This document shows, in pieces, positions 1 to 7,992 of a DNA stretch of 64,000 bases; the first letter of the stretch is position 1, and the number at the start of each line of letters is the position of its first letter. The position numbers and the translations under genes were made by a program. Source of the DNA: Nannocystis bainbridge (GTDB lineage Bacteria; Myxococcota_A; Polyangia; Nannocystales; Nannocystaceae). The stretch lies in the NCBI RefSeq assembly GCF_028368995.1, contig NZ_JAQNDL010000001.1, positions 1,860,001-1,924,000 on the forward strand, written 5' to 3'. Below the pieces are notes generated by a model. It was not told where the DNA came from. It saw nothing but the letters and a program-made list of their open reading frames with translations, and made no database searches.

Positions 1-2
1 GG

Positions 3-683
3 CAGTCGTATGATTATTGGCCGACCCGCTACCAGGGCAGCCAGGACAACGGCGGCGTGCATCTGAACTCGGGCATCGCCAACCTGGCGTTCAAGCTGCT
101 GGTCACCGGCGGGGTCCACCCGCGCGGCAAGACCTCCAACAACGTCGCGGGCATCGGGATCACCAAGGCGAGCAAGATCTTCTACGACGCCCTGGTGACC
201 TATCTGCCGGCCACCGCGACCTTCCAGGACGCCCGCAACGCGACGGCCCAGGCGGCCACCGCGATCCACGGGGCGGCCTCGGCGGAGGTCGCTGCGGTGC
301 ACGCGGCGTGGACGGCCGTCGGCGTGCCTGGCGACCCGGGCAGCGGCGGTGGCGGCGGTGGCGGCGGCGGCGGGAGCTGCACCGGCACGCAGTACCAGGG
401 AACCCTGTCCGGCGCAGGGGCCCAGCAGGCCCAGCCGAACGGCTCGTACTATCAGACGACCGCGACCAAGACGCACACGGCCTGCCTGACCGGGCCGAAC
501 GGGACGGACTTCGACCTGTATCTCCTCAAGTGGAACGGCAGCGCTTGGGCCCAGGTGGCCAAATCCGAGACCGAGACGTCGAGCGAGTCGATCTCCTACG
601 TCGGCACCGCGGGCTTCTACTCGTATACGGTTGGGTCGTACGCTGGCGCCGGAAACTACACGCTGACCGCTGGCGTGAAGTAA
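3..683 (+). CDS. Thermolysin-family (M4) metalloprotease, C-terminal part, with appended beta domain
   Basis: The reading frame is open at the window edge, so only the C-terminal 226 residues are present. The first 100 match the M4 peptidase C-terminal domain. The Asp-Asn-Gly-Gly-Val-His-Leu-Asn-Ser-Gly segment (bases 45-74) holds the family's catalytic His and neighbouring Asp, followed by the conserved ITKASKIFYDAL and ATFQDAR blocks. A run of about ten glycines then links to a roughly 100-residue domain with a CTGT start and an 'FDLYLLKWN' core, resembling the prepeptidase C-terminal (PPC) domains removed or used for sorting in secreted proteases. The zinc-binding HExxH motif would lie upstream of the window. 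Expected to be secreted. Function is confident; the tail-domain name is inferred. Confidence 0.9.
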   Translation, partial: QSYDYWPTRYQGSQDNGGVHLNSGIANLAFKLLVTGGVHPRGKTSNNVAGIGITKASKIFYDALVTYLPATATFQDARNATAQAATAIHGAASAEVAAVHAAWTAVGVPGDPGSGGGGGGGGGGSCTGTQYQGTLSGAGAQQAQPNGSYYQTTATKTHTACLTGPNGTDFDLYLLKWNGSAWAQVAKSETETSSESISYVGTAGFYSYTVGSYAGAGNYTLTAGVK

Positions 684-689
684 CCTCGT

Positions 690-745
690 GATCCACATGG
701 CGCGACGAACATGGTCCTCGGGCCATGTTCATCGCGCCATGTCCT
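690..745. repeat. GGACATGTCC-type 14-bp-pitch array / hairpin, array 1
   Basis: CAT cores fall at 696, 710, 724 and 738, exactly 14 bp apart. The flanks also form a long hairpin: GGCGCGACGAACATGGTCC pairs with GGCCATGTTCATCGCGCC across a 3-base loop. It begins 7 bases after the protease stop codon, so it may act as its terminator, although no T-run follows. Confidence 0.75.
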
Positions 746-758
746 TTGATATCACCTC

Positions 759-1109
759 GTGGTCCGCCCTGCCCCGGTCGCATGCACGCCGAGCCGAAGC
801 AGTCGCAGGCCCGGCGAGGTTGACAGGCGGTCGCTGCCGCACGAGCATCGACGCGTGGCGACAGTCCGGACGACGCTTGTCCGAGTCGAGGTCGAGACCG
901 GTACGTCCGCCGAGCGAGAACTCGCGGAATGGTTGCGACGCTGGCGACGGCGCGGCGTCCGACGCGACGGCAAGCCGTCCTATCCGCACCAGGGCGCGTC
1001 GATGGTGCTCGTGTTCCATGCCCCTGAAGCGGCCATCGCCGACCTCGAGCGAGGGTTCGCCGGCTCGTCGTCCGCCGTGGTCACGCGCGTGCCCGCCGAC
1101 GCTGGCTGA
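759..1109 (+). CDS. Hypothetical small protein (doubtful)
   Basis: An open frame of 116 codons with high G+C at third positions in its second half. The plausible protein part (from about residue 35) has an EVETGTSAERELAEWL stretch, an Arg-rich patch and a 'MVLVFHAPEAAIADLERGF' end. No family recognised. The last 17 codons and stop lie in a block that recurs near 13.96 kb, so the 3' end may be repeat-derived. The start is uncertain (GTG codons at 759 and inside are possible). It could be non-coding. Confidence 0.3.
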   Translation: MVRPAPVACTPSRSSRRPGEVDRRSLPHEHRRVATVRTTLVRVEVETGTSAERELAEWLRRWRRRGVRRDGKPSYPHQGASMVLVFHAPEAAIADLERGFAGSSSAVVTRVPADAG

Positions 1110-1146
1110 GCCGCGCAGGGGTCCCGCGCGACGTCATTCGGCAGGT
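1053..1146. repeat. About 93-bp dispersed duplicate, copy A
   Basis: About 92% identical by eye to 13959-14050, same orientation. Both copies sit between a plus-strand gene and the 3' end of a minus-strand gene. In this copy the frame encodes the end of the small protein ending at 1109; the second copy preserves the same frame and stop but has no gene upstream in that frame. Confidence 0.75.
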
Positions 1147-1159
1147 CACGGGCCCTGCG

Positions 1160-2704
1160 CTAGCGTCCGGGCGCGATCGTCGGCCGATACGTGGGCCGCT
1201 TGCGGGCCCGGGTCTCCTGCTCGAACGCGAAGCCGAGCGCCAGCAGCTCGGCCTCGCCGTTCGGCTTGCCGAGGAACGCGAGCCCGACCGGCAGCCCGTG
1301 GATCTCGCCCATCGGCACCGTCAGGCTCGGCGTCCCGGCGATCGCGGCCATGCTCGTGCCGCTGCCCGTAAACCTGTCCCCGAGCACAGGGTCGATCGGC
1401 CAGGCGGGTCCGGTGGTCGGGGCCACCACCGCGTCGAGCTTGTGCTGCTTCAGCGCCGCCCCGAGCCCCTCGTCCCACGCGAGCTTGCGCGCCGTCTCGC
1501 GGGCCGCGACGTACTCGGGCGAGTCGAGCGAGCCCTTGGCCTGCGCCTGCTCGAACAGCTCCTGCCCGAACCACGGCATCACCACCACCGCGTGCTCGCG
1601 GTTCCAAGCGATCACGTCGGCGAGCGACGACACCGGCGCGCGCGAGTCCTTGAGGTAGCGGTTCAGGCCGTCCTTGAACTCGAACAGCAGCACGTCGAGC
1701 GCGACCTCGTCCCACTTGTTCCACGTAGCGATCTCGATCGGGTCCACGACCTCGGCGCCGCGGGCCACGAGGGTCGCTACCGCGGCCTCGGTGAGCGCGT
1801 CGACATCGGGGTGGTAGCCCATCGCCTGCCGCAGCACGCCGATCCGCTTGCCCTGCAGCGCGTCGATCGAGAGCCCCTTCACGTAGTCGCGCGGCTCGCC
1901 CTCGGCCAGCGCCGCGAGCACGAGCGCCGCTTCGGTGACGGTGCGCGTCATCGGGCCCGCGGTGTCCTGCGTCGCCGAGATCGGGATGATGCCCTCGCGG
2001 CTCACGAGGCCCACCGTCGGCTTGAGGCCGACGAGGCCGTTGACCGCCGACGGGCACATGATGCTGCCGTCGGTCTCGGTGCCGACGCCGACGGCGGCGA
2101 GGCTGGCCGCGATCGCGGCGCCGGTCCCCGAGCTCGAGCCGCAGGCGTTGCGGTCGAGCACATAGGGGTTGCGCGTCTGGCCGCCGCGGCTGCTCCAGCC
2201 CGACACCGCGCGCAGCGAGCGGAGGTTGGCCCACTCGCTGAGGTTGGCCTTGCCGAGGATCACCGCCCCGGCCGCGCGCAAGCGGGCCACGAGCGGCGCA
2301 TCGGCGCGAGGGCGATGCGTCGCCAGCAACACCGTGCCGGCCGAGTTGGCCATGCCGACGACGTCGATGTTGTCCTTGATCAGCACCGGGATCCCGTGCA
2401 GCGGCCCGCGCACGCGGCCGGCCGCGCGTTCGCGGTCGAGCGCCTCGGCCTCCGCGCGCGCCCGCGGGTTGAGCTCGATCACCGCGGACAGTCGCGGGCC
2501 CGCGACATCGATCGCCGCGATCCGCTCGAGGTACGCCGCGGTCAGCCGCGCCGAAGTCAGCGAGCCGTCCTTCATCTGCGCCTGCGCTGTCGACACGTCG
2601 AGCTCGATCACCGCCGGCGCGACGCTGTCGGGCTCCCGCGCGTCGGCACCGGGACGACAACTGGCGAGGAGGACCGCAACTCCGACGACGAGGGCGCGAC
2701 GCAT
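1160..2704 (-). CDS. Amidase-signature lipoprotein (amidase family)
   Basis: A 514-residue amidase-signature enzyme that would hydrolyse an amide bond of an unknown substrate. The start at 2704 gives a lipoprotein signal (MRRALVVGVAVLLASC, lipobox Cys16), so the enzyme is predicted to be anchored outside the cytoplasm. The Ser-cisSer-Lys triad is visible: Lys110 in 'HGIPVLIKDNID', Ser near 190 in 'CGSSSGTGAAIA', and the nucleophile Ser214 in 'TETDGSIMCPS'. Length matches the family. The frame stays open upstream of 2704, but that part is out of keeping with the family and antisense to nothing real. It lies downstream of, but separated by about 50 bp from, the minus-strand gene ending at 2758. 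Confidence 0.93.
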   Translation of the reverse strand: MRRALVVGVAVLLASCRPGADAREPDSVAPAVIELDVSTAQAQMKDGSLTSARLTAAYLERIAAIDVAGPRLSAVIELNPRARAEAEALDRERAAGRVRGPLHGIPVLIKDNIDVVGMANSAGTVLLATHRPRADAPLVARLRAAGAVILGKANLSEWANLRSLRAVSGWSSRGGQTRNPYVLDRNACGSSSGTGAAIAASLAAVGVGTETDGSIMCPSAVNGLVGLKPTVGLVSREGIIPISATQDTAGPMTRTVTEAALVLAALAEGEPRDYVKGLSIDALQGKRIGVLRQAMGYHPDVDALTEAAVATLVARGAEVVDPIEIATWNKWDEVALDVLLFEFKDGLNRYLKDSRAPVSSLADVIAWNREHAVVVMPWFGQELFEQAQAKGSLDSPEYVAARETARKLAWDEGLGAALKQHKLDAVVAPTTGPAWPIDPVLGDRFTGSGTSMAAIAGTPSLTVPMGEIHGLPVGLAFLGKPNGEAELLALGFAFEQETRARKRPTYRPTIAPGR

Positions 2705-2757
2705 CGCGGCTACCTTACCGCACCACTCGCCGCGCGGGTGTCCGGTGACTCCTGCCG

Positions 2758-3657
2758 TCACACCCGCCACGTCTTCCGGAGCCCTTCGAGGACGCGGTCC
2801 CGGTTGGCGGGCGTCAGCTTCTTGATCTCGCGCGGCTCCCAGGACTCGGGGTGTCTGCCGAGGATGTTCTCGTTGAACACGCAGGCCACCTCGTCGCCGA
2901 CCTTCGGCGCCGGCCTCGTGCACGAGAAGGGGCCCTCGAACTCTGCGAAGGGGGCGTCCCGATCCAGCGCGATGCGAAAGAGCTGCTTCTGCAGCATCTC
3001 CGACACGACCTCCCCGACGTGAACGACGCGCCCGACGCCGACAAAATTCTTCGGCGCCCGGTAGCGTGCCAGCACAGCGGCCTCTTCGGCAGGCTCGAAG
3101 TAGTGCAGAGAGTACTCGGGGGGCCCGTCGTGCTTGAGCTTCCAGCCCTGTGACGACAGCTCGATGGCGCGGGGCCCGACCCAGACAGTCCGCTCCCGGC
3201 TCCCGACGTCGGGCTTGAAGTCCGACGCATACACCAAAGAATTCTCGAAGTTCGCCTTGATCCAGCGGCCGAGCGCGTTGAACCAGGAGGTCATCGCGCG
3301 CGCGGTCTTCGGGTTCGTCGCTGGCGCCCCTCTCCAGCCCGTGGCGAGCGCGATACGGCCCACCCCGATCGAGGTGCCCTTGACCGGAGAGCGCAGGAAC
3401 TGGATGAGCGACTCGTCCGAGCGCAGGCAGTAGTCGTCGCACGACGCGACGTGCTCGACATGCGGCCGAGGGAGGATGGCCGCGTCCCACAGCATGCAAT
3501 GCAGGCTGTGGATCTCCCGGACCTCGCGCGTGCGGGGGAACTCGGGGCCCGGGCTCCGCACGTCGGTGATCAGCGAGACGGTCGGCCGCTCGAACACGAA
3601 GCTCAGGAAGGCGGCTTCATCTTCGGGCGCCATGAGCGTGATGAGCTGCGAGCGCAC
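2758..3657 (-). CDS. Conserved hypothetical protein (about 299 aa)
   Basis: I do not recognise the family. The protein is soluble and mixed alpha/beta with many aromatic residues; recognisable blocks are 'LITLMAPEDEAAFLSFVFERP' near the start, 'HCMLWDAAILPRPH', 'GRIALATGWRG', and 'WFNALGRWIKANFENSLVYASDF'. The GTG at 3657 is chosen because it places the conserved-looking block at the extreme N-terminus. An ATG at 3633 is the alternative. The open frame continues upstream to 3912, but its composition there is unlike protein-coding sequence. No signal peptide. It reads toward the amidase gene with a 53-bp gap. Confidence 0.7.
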   Translation of the reverse strand: MRSQLITLMAPEDEAAFLSFVFERPTVSLITDVRSPGPEFPRTREVREIHSLHCMLWDAAILPRPHVEHVASCDDYCLRSDESLIQFLRSPVKGTSIGVGRIALATGWRGAPATNPKTARAMTSWFNALGRWIKANFENSLVYASDFKPDVGSRERTVWVGPRAIELSSQGWKLKHDGPPEYSLHYFEPAEEAAVLARYRAPKNFVGVGRVVHVGEVVSEMLQKQLFRIALDRDAPFAEFEGPFSCTRPAPKVGDEVACVFNENILGRHPESWEPREIKKLTPANRDRVLEGLRKTWRV

Positions 3658-3934
3658 GCCTGTCACTGTGCCACGCTCGAGCTCGGACGTGGGCGCCGAA
3701 CAGCTCGCCCGGATCGGTGCCGACCCACGGGTCGCCACGAACCCGAGGGCGCACGAGCTGGCGTCGTCGGCGACGGCACCGCCTACCAGCGCGTCAGGCG
3801 TGGTTGGGAAACACCGATGGACGTGCAGGCTCTGCAGTCGAGCGCAGTCGTCATCTCGACCGCGACGCCGGCGCTCAGTGAGAGCTTCGGCGTGACGCTC
3901 CTGGGCATTCATCGGCCGAGCGGAGCCGCCGCGG

Positions 3935-4828
3935 TCACGCCGGCCCCAGCGCCCACCCCAGCCGCCCGAGCCCCTCCGCCAGGAACCTCGCGCTCGCCTT
4001 CACCCGCGGCACCGAGCGCACGTCGCGGTGCACCCCGAGCCACAGCTGCCGCCGCGGGCCCGGTACCGGCGTCGGCAGCAGGCGCAGGTTCGGCGCGCGG
4101 TCGCCGAGGAAACGCGGCAGGCAGGTCATGCCGAGCCCCGCCGCGGCCATCGTCACCATCGGTTCGCGCCCGTTGGTGCGCACGCCCACCCTTGCTCGCC
4201 CGGCGATCTGCGGCAACCACTCGACATCGGGGATCTTCGTCAGCGACTCGCTCATCGCAATCAGCACGTGCCCCTCGCACTGGGCCGCGAAGTCCGGCAT
4301 GCCGCGCTGCGCGAGGTAGCCGTCGGACGCGTACAGGCCGAAAGCGACCGCGCCCACCTGCCGCTGCACCACCTCCGCCTGCTCGAAGCGCGACGGCCGG
4401 ACCGCGATGTCGGCCTCGCGGCGCGACAGGCTCAGGTGCCGCACGTCGGCCACCAGCTCGAGCTCGAGCCCCGGGTGCTCGCCGACGAACGGTCCCAGCA
4501 GCGGCCCCAGCACGCTGCCGACCAGCCACTCCGACGCCGTGATCACCACGCGCCCGCGCAGCCCCACGTCGCGCCCCGCGGCCACCCGCTCGGCGGCCAG
4601 CGCCGCGGCCTCCATCTGCTCGGCGCGCGCCAGCATCATCCGTCCCGAGGGTGACAGCGATTGACCCGTCGCCGCCGGCACGAACAGCCGCGCCCCGAGC
4701 GTCCGCTCGAGCGCGGCCATCCGGCGCCCCACTGTCGGCTGGGTCACCCCCAGCCCGCGCGCCGCCGCCGAGAACGAGCCCGCGCGGGCCACCGCGAGGA
4801 AGAAGCGCAGGTCGTCCCAGTCGAGCAC
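3935..4828 (-). CDS. LysR-family transcriptional regulator
   Basis: 297 residues, the usual LysR length. The N-terminal winged helix-turn-helix is clear ('DLRFFLAVARAGSFSAAARGLGVTQPTVGRRMAALE'-like, residues 4-40), followed by a hinge and a periplasmic-binding-like effector domain. The GTG start at 4828 gives the canonical beginning a few residues before the helix-turn-helix; no in-frame ATG lies near it. It diverges from the haloacid dehalogenase gene with about 95 bp between starts, the usual arrangement for LysR control of a neighbour. The inducer is unknown. Confidence 0.93.
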   Translation of the reverse strand: MLDWDDLRFFLAVARAGSFSAAARGLGVTQPTVGRRMAALERTLGARLFVPAATGQSLSPSGRMMLARAEQMEAAALAAERVAAGRDVGLRGRVVITASEWLVGSVLGPLLGPFVGEHPGLELELVADVRHLSLSRREADIAVRPSRFEQAEVVQRQVGAVAFGLYASDGYLAQRGMPDFAAQCEGHVLIAMSESLTKIPDVEWLPQIAGRARVGVRTNGREPMVTMAAAGLGMTCLPRFLGDRAPNLRLLPTPVPGPRRQLWLGVHRDVRSVPRVKASARFLAEGLGRLGWALGPA

Positions 4829-4924
4829 CGCCTGCCAGCGTACACGGCCCCATGCAGAAATGCATGCCAGGCGTGTGCCGTTCGGCAATCGACCTCTCTG
4901 CCGGGACCCGTCATGCTCGATGGC

Positions 4925-5689
4925 ATGTCTCGCCGCCAGTTCCTCCGCGTGGTCGCCGGCGCCGGCGGCCTGCTCGGTGCGTGCCGCACCACGGGCGCCC
5001 AGCCGCCCGTGGGCGGCCGCGCCGAGATCCGCGCGATCTGCTTCGACCTGTTTACCCTGTTCGACCCACGCGGCGTGGAGCGGGCCGCCGAGGCCGTCGC
5101 CCCCGGTCAGGCCGCAGAGCTGTGCCGCGACTGGCGCGTCCGACAGTTCGAATATGCATGGCTGCGCGCCACCGCCGACCAATACCGCGACTTCGAGTTC
5201 GTCACCGGCGAGGCCCTCGATTACGCCGCCGGGGCACGCGGTCTCTCGCTGTCCGCCGCCGAGCGCCGCCGCCTCGTCGCCGCATACTCCGAGCTCACGC
5301 CGTGGCCCGACACCCGCGCCGCCCTCGACGCATGGCGGCGCGTCGGCCTGCGCCTGGCCCCCCTCGCCAACTATTCGCCGGCGATGCTCGATCGCCTGCT
5401 CACGCACGCCGGGCTCGCCGACCTGTTCGACGACCAGATCAGCACCGACCGCGCCCGGACCTACAAGCCGAGCCCGCGGGCCTACGCACTCGGACCGACC
5501 GCGCTCGGCGTCCCGCGCGAGCAGATAGTCTTTGCCGCGTTCGGCGGCTGGGACGCCGCCGGGGCCGCCTGGTACGGCTTTCCCACGTTCTGGCTCAACC
5601 GCCTCCAAGTCGCGCCCGAGGCCCTGTCAGCCGCCGCGCATGCGACTGGCGCGACGCTCGCCGATCTCGCCGCGTTCGTCGCCGCTTGA
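4925..5689 (+). CDS. Haloacid dehalogenase type II-like hydrolase with export signal
   Basis: 254 residues. The HAD motifs are all visible: motif I 'ICFDLFTLFD' (nucleophile Asp), motif II 'LANYSP', motif III Lys in 'TYKPSPRAY', and motif IV 'FGGWDAAGA' with 'TFWLNR', which is typical of L-2-haloacid dehalogenases. Unusually, it begins with a twin-arginine-like signal (MSRRQFLRVVAGAGG) ending in a lipobox-like LLGAC, suggesting export. ATG 4913 is an alternative start four codons upstream. Divergent from the LysR gene, which probably regulates it. Substrate inferred only from family. Confidence 0.9.
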   Translation: MSRRQFLRVVAGAGGLLGACRTTGAQPPVGGRAEIRAICFDLFTLFDPRGVERAAEAVAPGQAAELCRDWRVRQFEYAWLRATADQYRDFEFVTGEALDYAAGARGLSLSAAERRRLVAAYSELTPWPDTRAALDAWRRVGLRLAPLANYSPAMLDRLLTHAGLADLFDDQISTDRARTYKPSPRAYALGPTALGVPREQIVFAAFGGWDAAGAAWYGFPTFWLNRLQVAPEALSAAAHATGATLADLAAFVAA

Positions 5690-5699
5690 ACCGTCGAGG

Positions 5700-5934
5700 A
5701 AGCCGCGTCTGGCCATCGGGGATGGGCCAAGATCGCGGGGCCTTCGTCGGCTGGCTCGACCCAGGGGAGCGGCGTGCGAATCTCGACGGCGAGCGGCACC
5801 GTCGGGTCGTGGATGCCGTCGGCGAAGCCGCCGCGCGACGAGTGGAACGCGAGCGACAGGCCGTTCATCTGCTGATAGAAGCTCCGCAAGGCAGCCGGGA
5901 GGGCGAACCCCAGCCGGGACACGGGAACACTCAT
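5700..5934 (-). pseudogene. SMI1/KNR4-like protein remnant
   Basis: About 75 codons on the minus strand resemble the core of SMI1/KNR4 family proteins ('LGFALPAALRSFYQQMNGLSLAF', then 'PLAVEIRTPLPW'). The family is usually 130-200 residues. Here the recognisable part runs into the antisense of the dehalogenase 3' end with no sensible C-terminus. SMI1/KNR4 proteins often serve as immunity proteins in bacterial toxin systems. I read this as a decayed fragment, but the match is from memory of the motif only. Confidence 0.45.
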
Positions 5935-5960
5935 CGCCGGCGCTCGGCGCGGCCTCGTTC

Positions 5961-6977
5961 ATGCTCTCGTTCACCGCTCAGCGCTTCGCCGCCCCCCAGT
6001 CGCCGTGTCCGCCGTACGACGAAGACAGCGGCATCTACCTCGCCTGGTCCACCAGCCCCGCGGGCCCCTTCGCCCCGCCCGCCCGACCGTGGGAGCCGCT
6101 GCCGGCGGGCGCCGAGCTCTCGACCTGTCTCTATCGCCCTGTCCTTCCGCACAGTCTGGACTTCGCCTCCGACGACTGCCAAGGCGTCCCCTGCCACCTC
6201 ATCATGCGTCTCGACTCGACGGTGTTCCACGGCCCGCAGACCGGTCGCTGGTGGCTCGCCTATTCCTGGTACACCAACAGCCCGCCGACACTCGCGTGGG
6301 AGCTCGCCAACCACGGCCAACACGTCCACCTCGTCGAGCTCGACCTCAAGGATCCGTTCGCCGTCCGCTGCGACCTCGCCACCGCGCAGATCCACGCCGG
6401 CACCCCCCACGACGGCGAGACGCTCGCGCGCCTCGCCGCCAGCTGCTCCGGCTGCGAGCAGATGCTGTCGATGACGCGCGGCCCTCTCGGCGAGGAAATG
6501 CTACGCGACGGTGTTTCCCTGGGCGTCGTCGAGGCCCCGAGCCTGTTTCGCCGCGGCGAATACGTGTATCTCCTCCTCAGCGGCAGCAACTGGGACTCCC
6601 CCTATTACCACGTGTACTGGGTCGCCGCGAAGTCCGTCGAGGAGTTGGTGTACACCAACCCCGGGCGGCTCGTCGGCCGCTTCCTGATCCCGAGCGACGG
6701 CCAGGCCTTCGGGCACGGCTCTGCTGTGCTCGGCCCTGACGGCGAGCGCTGGTACTTCGTCCACCACCGTCTCGCGCAGGTCCCGTGCGAGCAGTCCGGC
6801 TGTAAGCGCGACGTGTGGGTCAGTCCGATTGAGTTCGACGATCGCGGCGACGGCCTCGCTGACGTGCACATTCGGCCACGCTGGCCCGCTCAGGACCCGA
6901 GCTTCAGCGTCGCCGTCTCAGCCGGCCGGCAGGAGGCTCCGCCTCACGCGCTCCCAGCCGAGGCCCGGGATGACTGA
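5961..6977 (+). CDS. GH43-like beta-propeller protein, N-terminally truncated
   Basis: 338 residues resembling family 43 glycoside hydrolases. A block 'RLDSTVFHGPQTGRWWLAYS' matches the propeller blade with the second Asp, and 'VEAPSLFRRGEYVYLLLSG' carries the conserved Glu; 'FGHGSAVLGPDGERWYFVHH' matches the final blade. The first blade, which supplies the catalytic-base Asp in this family, is missing: the sequence upstream of the ATG at 5961 is non-coding in this frame and is occupied by the SMI1-like remnant. No signal peptide is present, which is odd for a secreted enzyme. Probably a 5'-truncated gene left by a rearrangement. Confidence 0.6.
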   Translation: MLSFTAQRFAAPQSPCPPYDEDSGIYLAWSTSPAGPFAPPARPWEPLPAGAELSTCLYRPVLPHSLDFASDDCQGVPCHLIMRLDSTVFHGPQTGRWWLAYSWYTNSPPTLAWELANHGQHVHLVELDLKDPFAVRCDLATAQIHAGTPHDGETLARLAASCSGCEQMLSMTRGPLGEEMLRDGVSLGVVEAPSLFRRGEYVYLLLSGSNWDSPYYHVYWVAAKSVEELVYTNPGRLVGRFLIPSDGQAFGHGSAVLGPDGERWYFVHHRLAQVPCEQSGCKRDVWVSPIEFDDRGDGLADVHIRPRWPAQDPSFSVAVSAGRQEAPPHALPAEARDD

Positions 6978-7094
6978 AACAACCCCGGACAGACTGCGCA
7001 CAGCTCGTCGCTGCGGCGGGAGAGGAGGGCGTGTCATCGGTCGTGCAGGGCCAGGCAGACGGCTCTGGCCTCCGACAGGGGACCGAGCGTCCGC

Positions 7095-7565
7095 TCAGTT
7101 CAGGTGATAGCGGGTTCCCCTGGCTTTTCCGGACCAGGTGAGCTCCCCGGCCTCGATGAGGCGGTTCAGACCTGCGCGGACCTGCATGTTGGAACCACCG
7201 ATGCGCTCTTGAACTTGTGAGGCACTGACGGGGCCTCCGATGGCCGTCACGACCTCGAGAAGCCTTTTGTCGAAGGCTTCGCGGCCGGCATGCGTTCGCG
7301 TATTTACGTCCGCCACCTCGACCGTATTCGTCGGGTGGGACTTGGCCGGGGCAGCCTTGCCCCCCGGAGCCTCTCGGACGGGGGTTTGTGAGCCATGACG
7401 CCCTTGCAAGTCAGAGATGGTGATCGAGCGCAGCAGTGAGCCGAGCTCTCCGCGCGCCAATTGCTGCAGTTCTGCGAGGGTGAGCTGGGGGTGCTGAAGC
7501 AGGAGCTCGATCAGGAGCTCACGCTTGCGGTCTTCCATTGCGGCCACGAGATCGAACTTGGACAC
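7095..7565 (-). CDS. Small DNA-binding regulator with C-terminal winged helix
   Basis: 156 residues from a GTG at 7565 (ATG 7538 is an alternative). The N-terminal half is helical and Leu-rich ('EDRKRELLIELLLQHPQLTLAELQQLARGELGSLLRSI'), with a Pro/Lys-rich linker. The C-terminal 65 residues look like a winged helix ('LLEVVTAIGGPVSASQVQERIGGSNMQVRAGLNRLIEAGELTW'), including a recognition helix and a wing ending 'RGTRYHLN'. A perfect 16-bp palindrome lies 15 bp upstream of the start, so autoregulation is likely. It is transcribed divergently from mgtA and may also influence it; that link is inference. Confidence 0.75.
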   Translation of the reverse strand: MSKFDLVAAMEDRKRELLIELLLQHPQLTLAELQQLARGELGSLLRSITISDLQGRHGSQTPVREAPGGKAAPAKSHPTNTVEVADVNTRTHAGREAFDKRLLEVVTAIGGPVSASQVQERIGGSNMQVRAGLNRLIEAGELTWSGKARGTRYHLN

Positions 7566-7580
7566 GGCCGCGACAGTAGC

Positions 7581-7596
7581 ACACTTGCGCAAGTGT
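7581..7596. promoter_or_regulatory. Perfect 16-bp palindromic operator candidate
   Basis: ACACTTGC followed directly by its complement GCAAGTGT. It lies immediately upstream of the winged-helix regulator's start and in the shared 5' region with mgtA, the expected place for an autoregulatory dimer-binding site. Confidence 0.6.
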
Positions 7597-7992
7597 CTGT
7601 ACGCTCGCTCGGCCGTCGCTGGCGACCGAGCCCCGCCGAGCTCGAGTCGTGCCGCGGGTATCGAACGGGCCGAGTAAGTCGTGCTCCCTGTCACTGGCCT
7701 CGGCTCGCACCCCGGCGCTGACGCTATACGAGCGGCGCCTCGCACCGCGCGGTCGTCGAAAGCGCAAGGCCGTCCCGACACGACCGACGAGCGAACGGCT
7801 GCAAGAGCCGGCCGGGAGGTCATGGCGCTCGCGCAAAGGTGGTCCAATTCTACGGCCCTCTCCATGCGGAGCCGTACCGACGAAGCGCCGACGCACGCCG
7901 TCTCGACCGGCGCGGGCGACCGCCACGCGCGCCCCTTGCAGGCGCGACGGGCGCGACGGGCCGAGGCCCGCGTGGGGGTCGAGGCCGACCCG

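Noticed and set aside
4828..4925. Specific LysR operator (T-N11-A) between the divergent genes
   Set aside because: GCATGCC and GGCGTGTGC arms are present but too imperfect to call a site.
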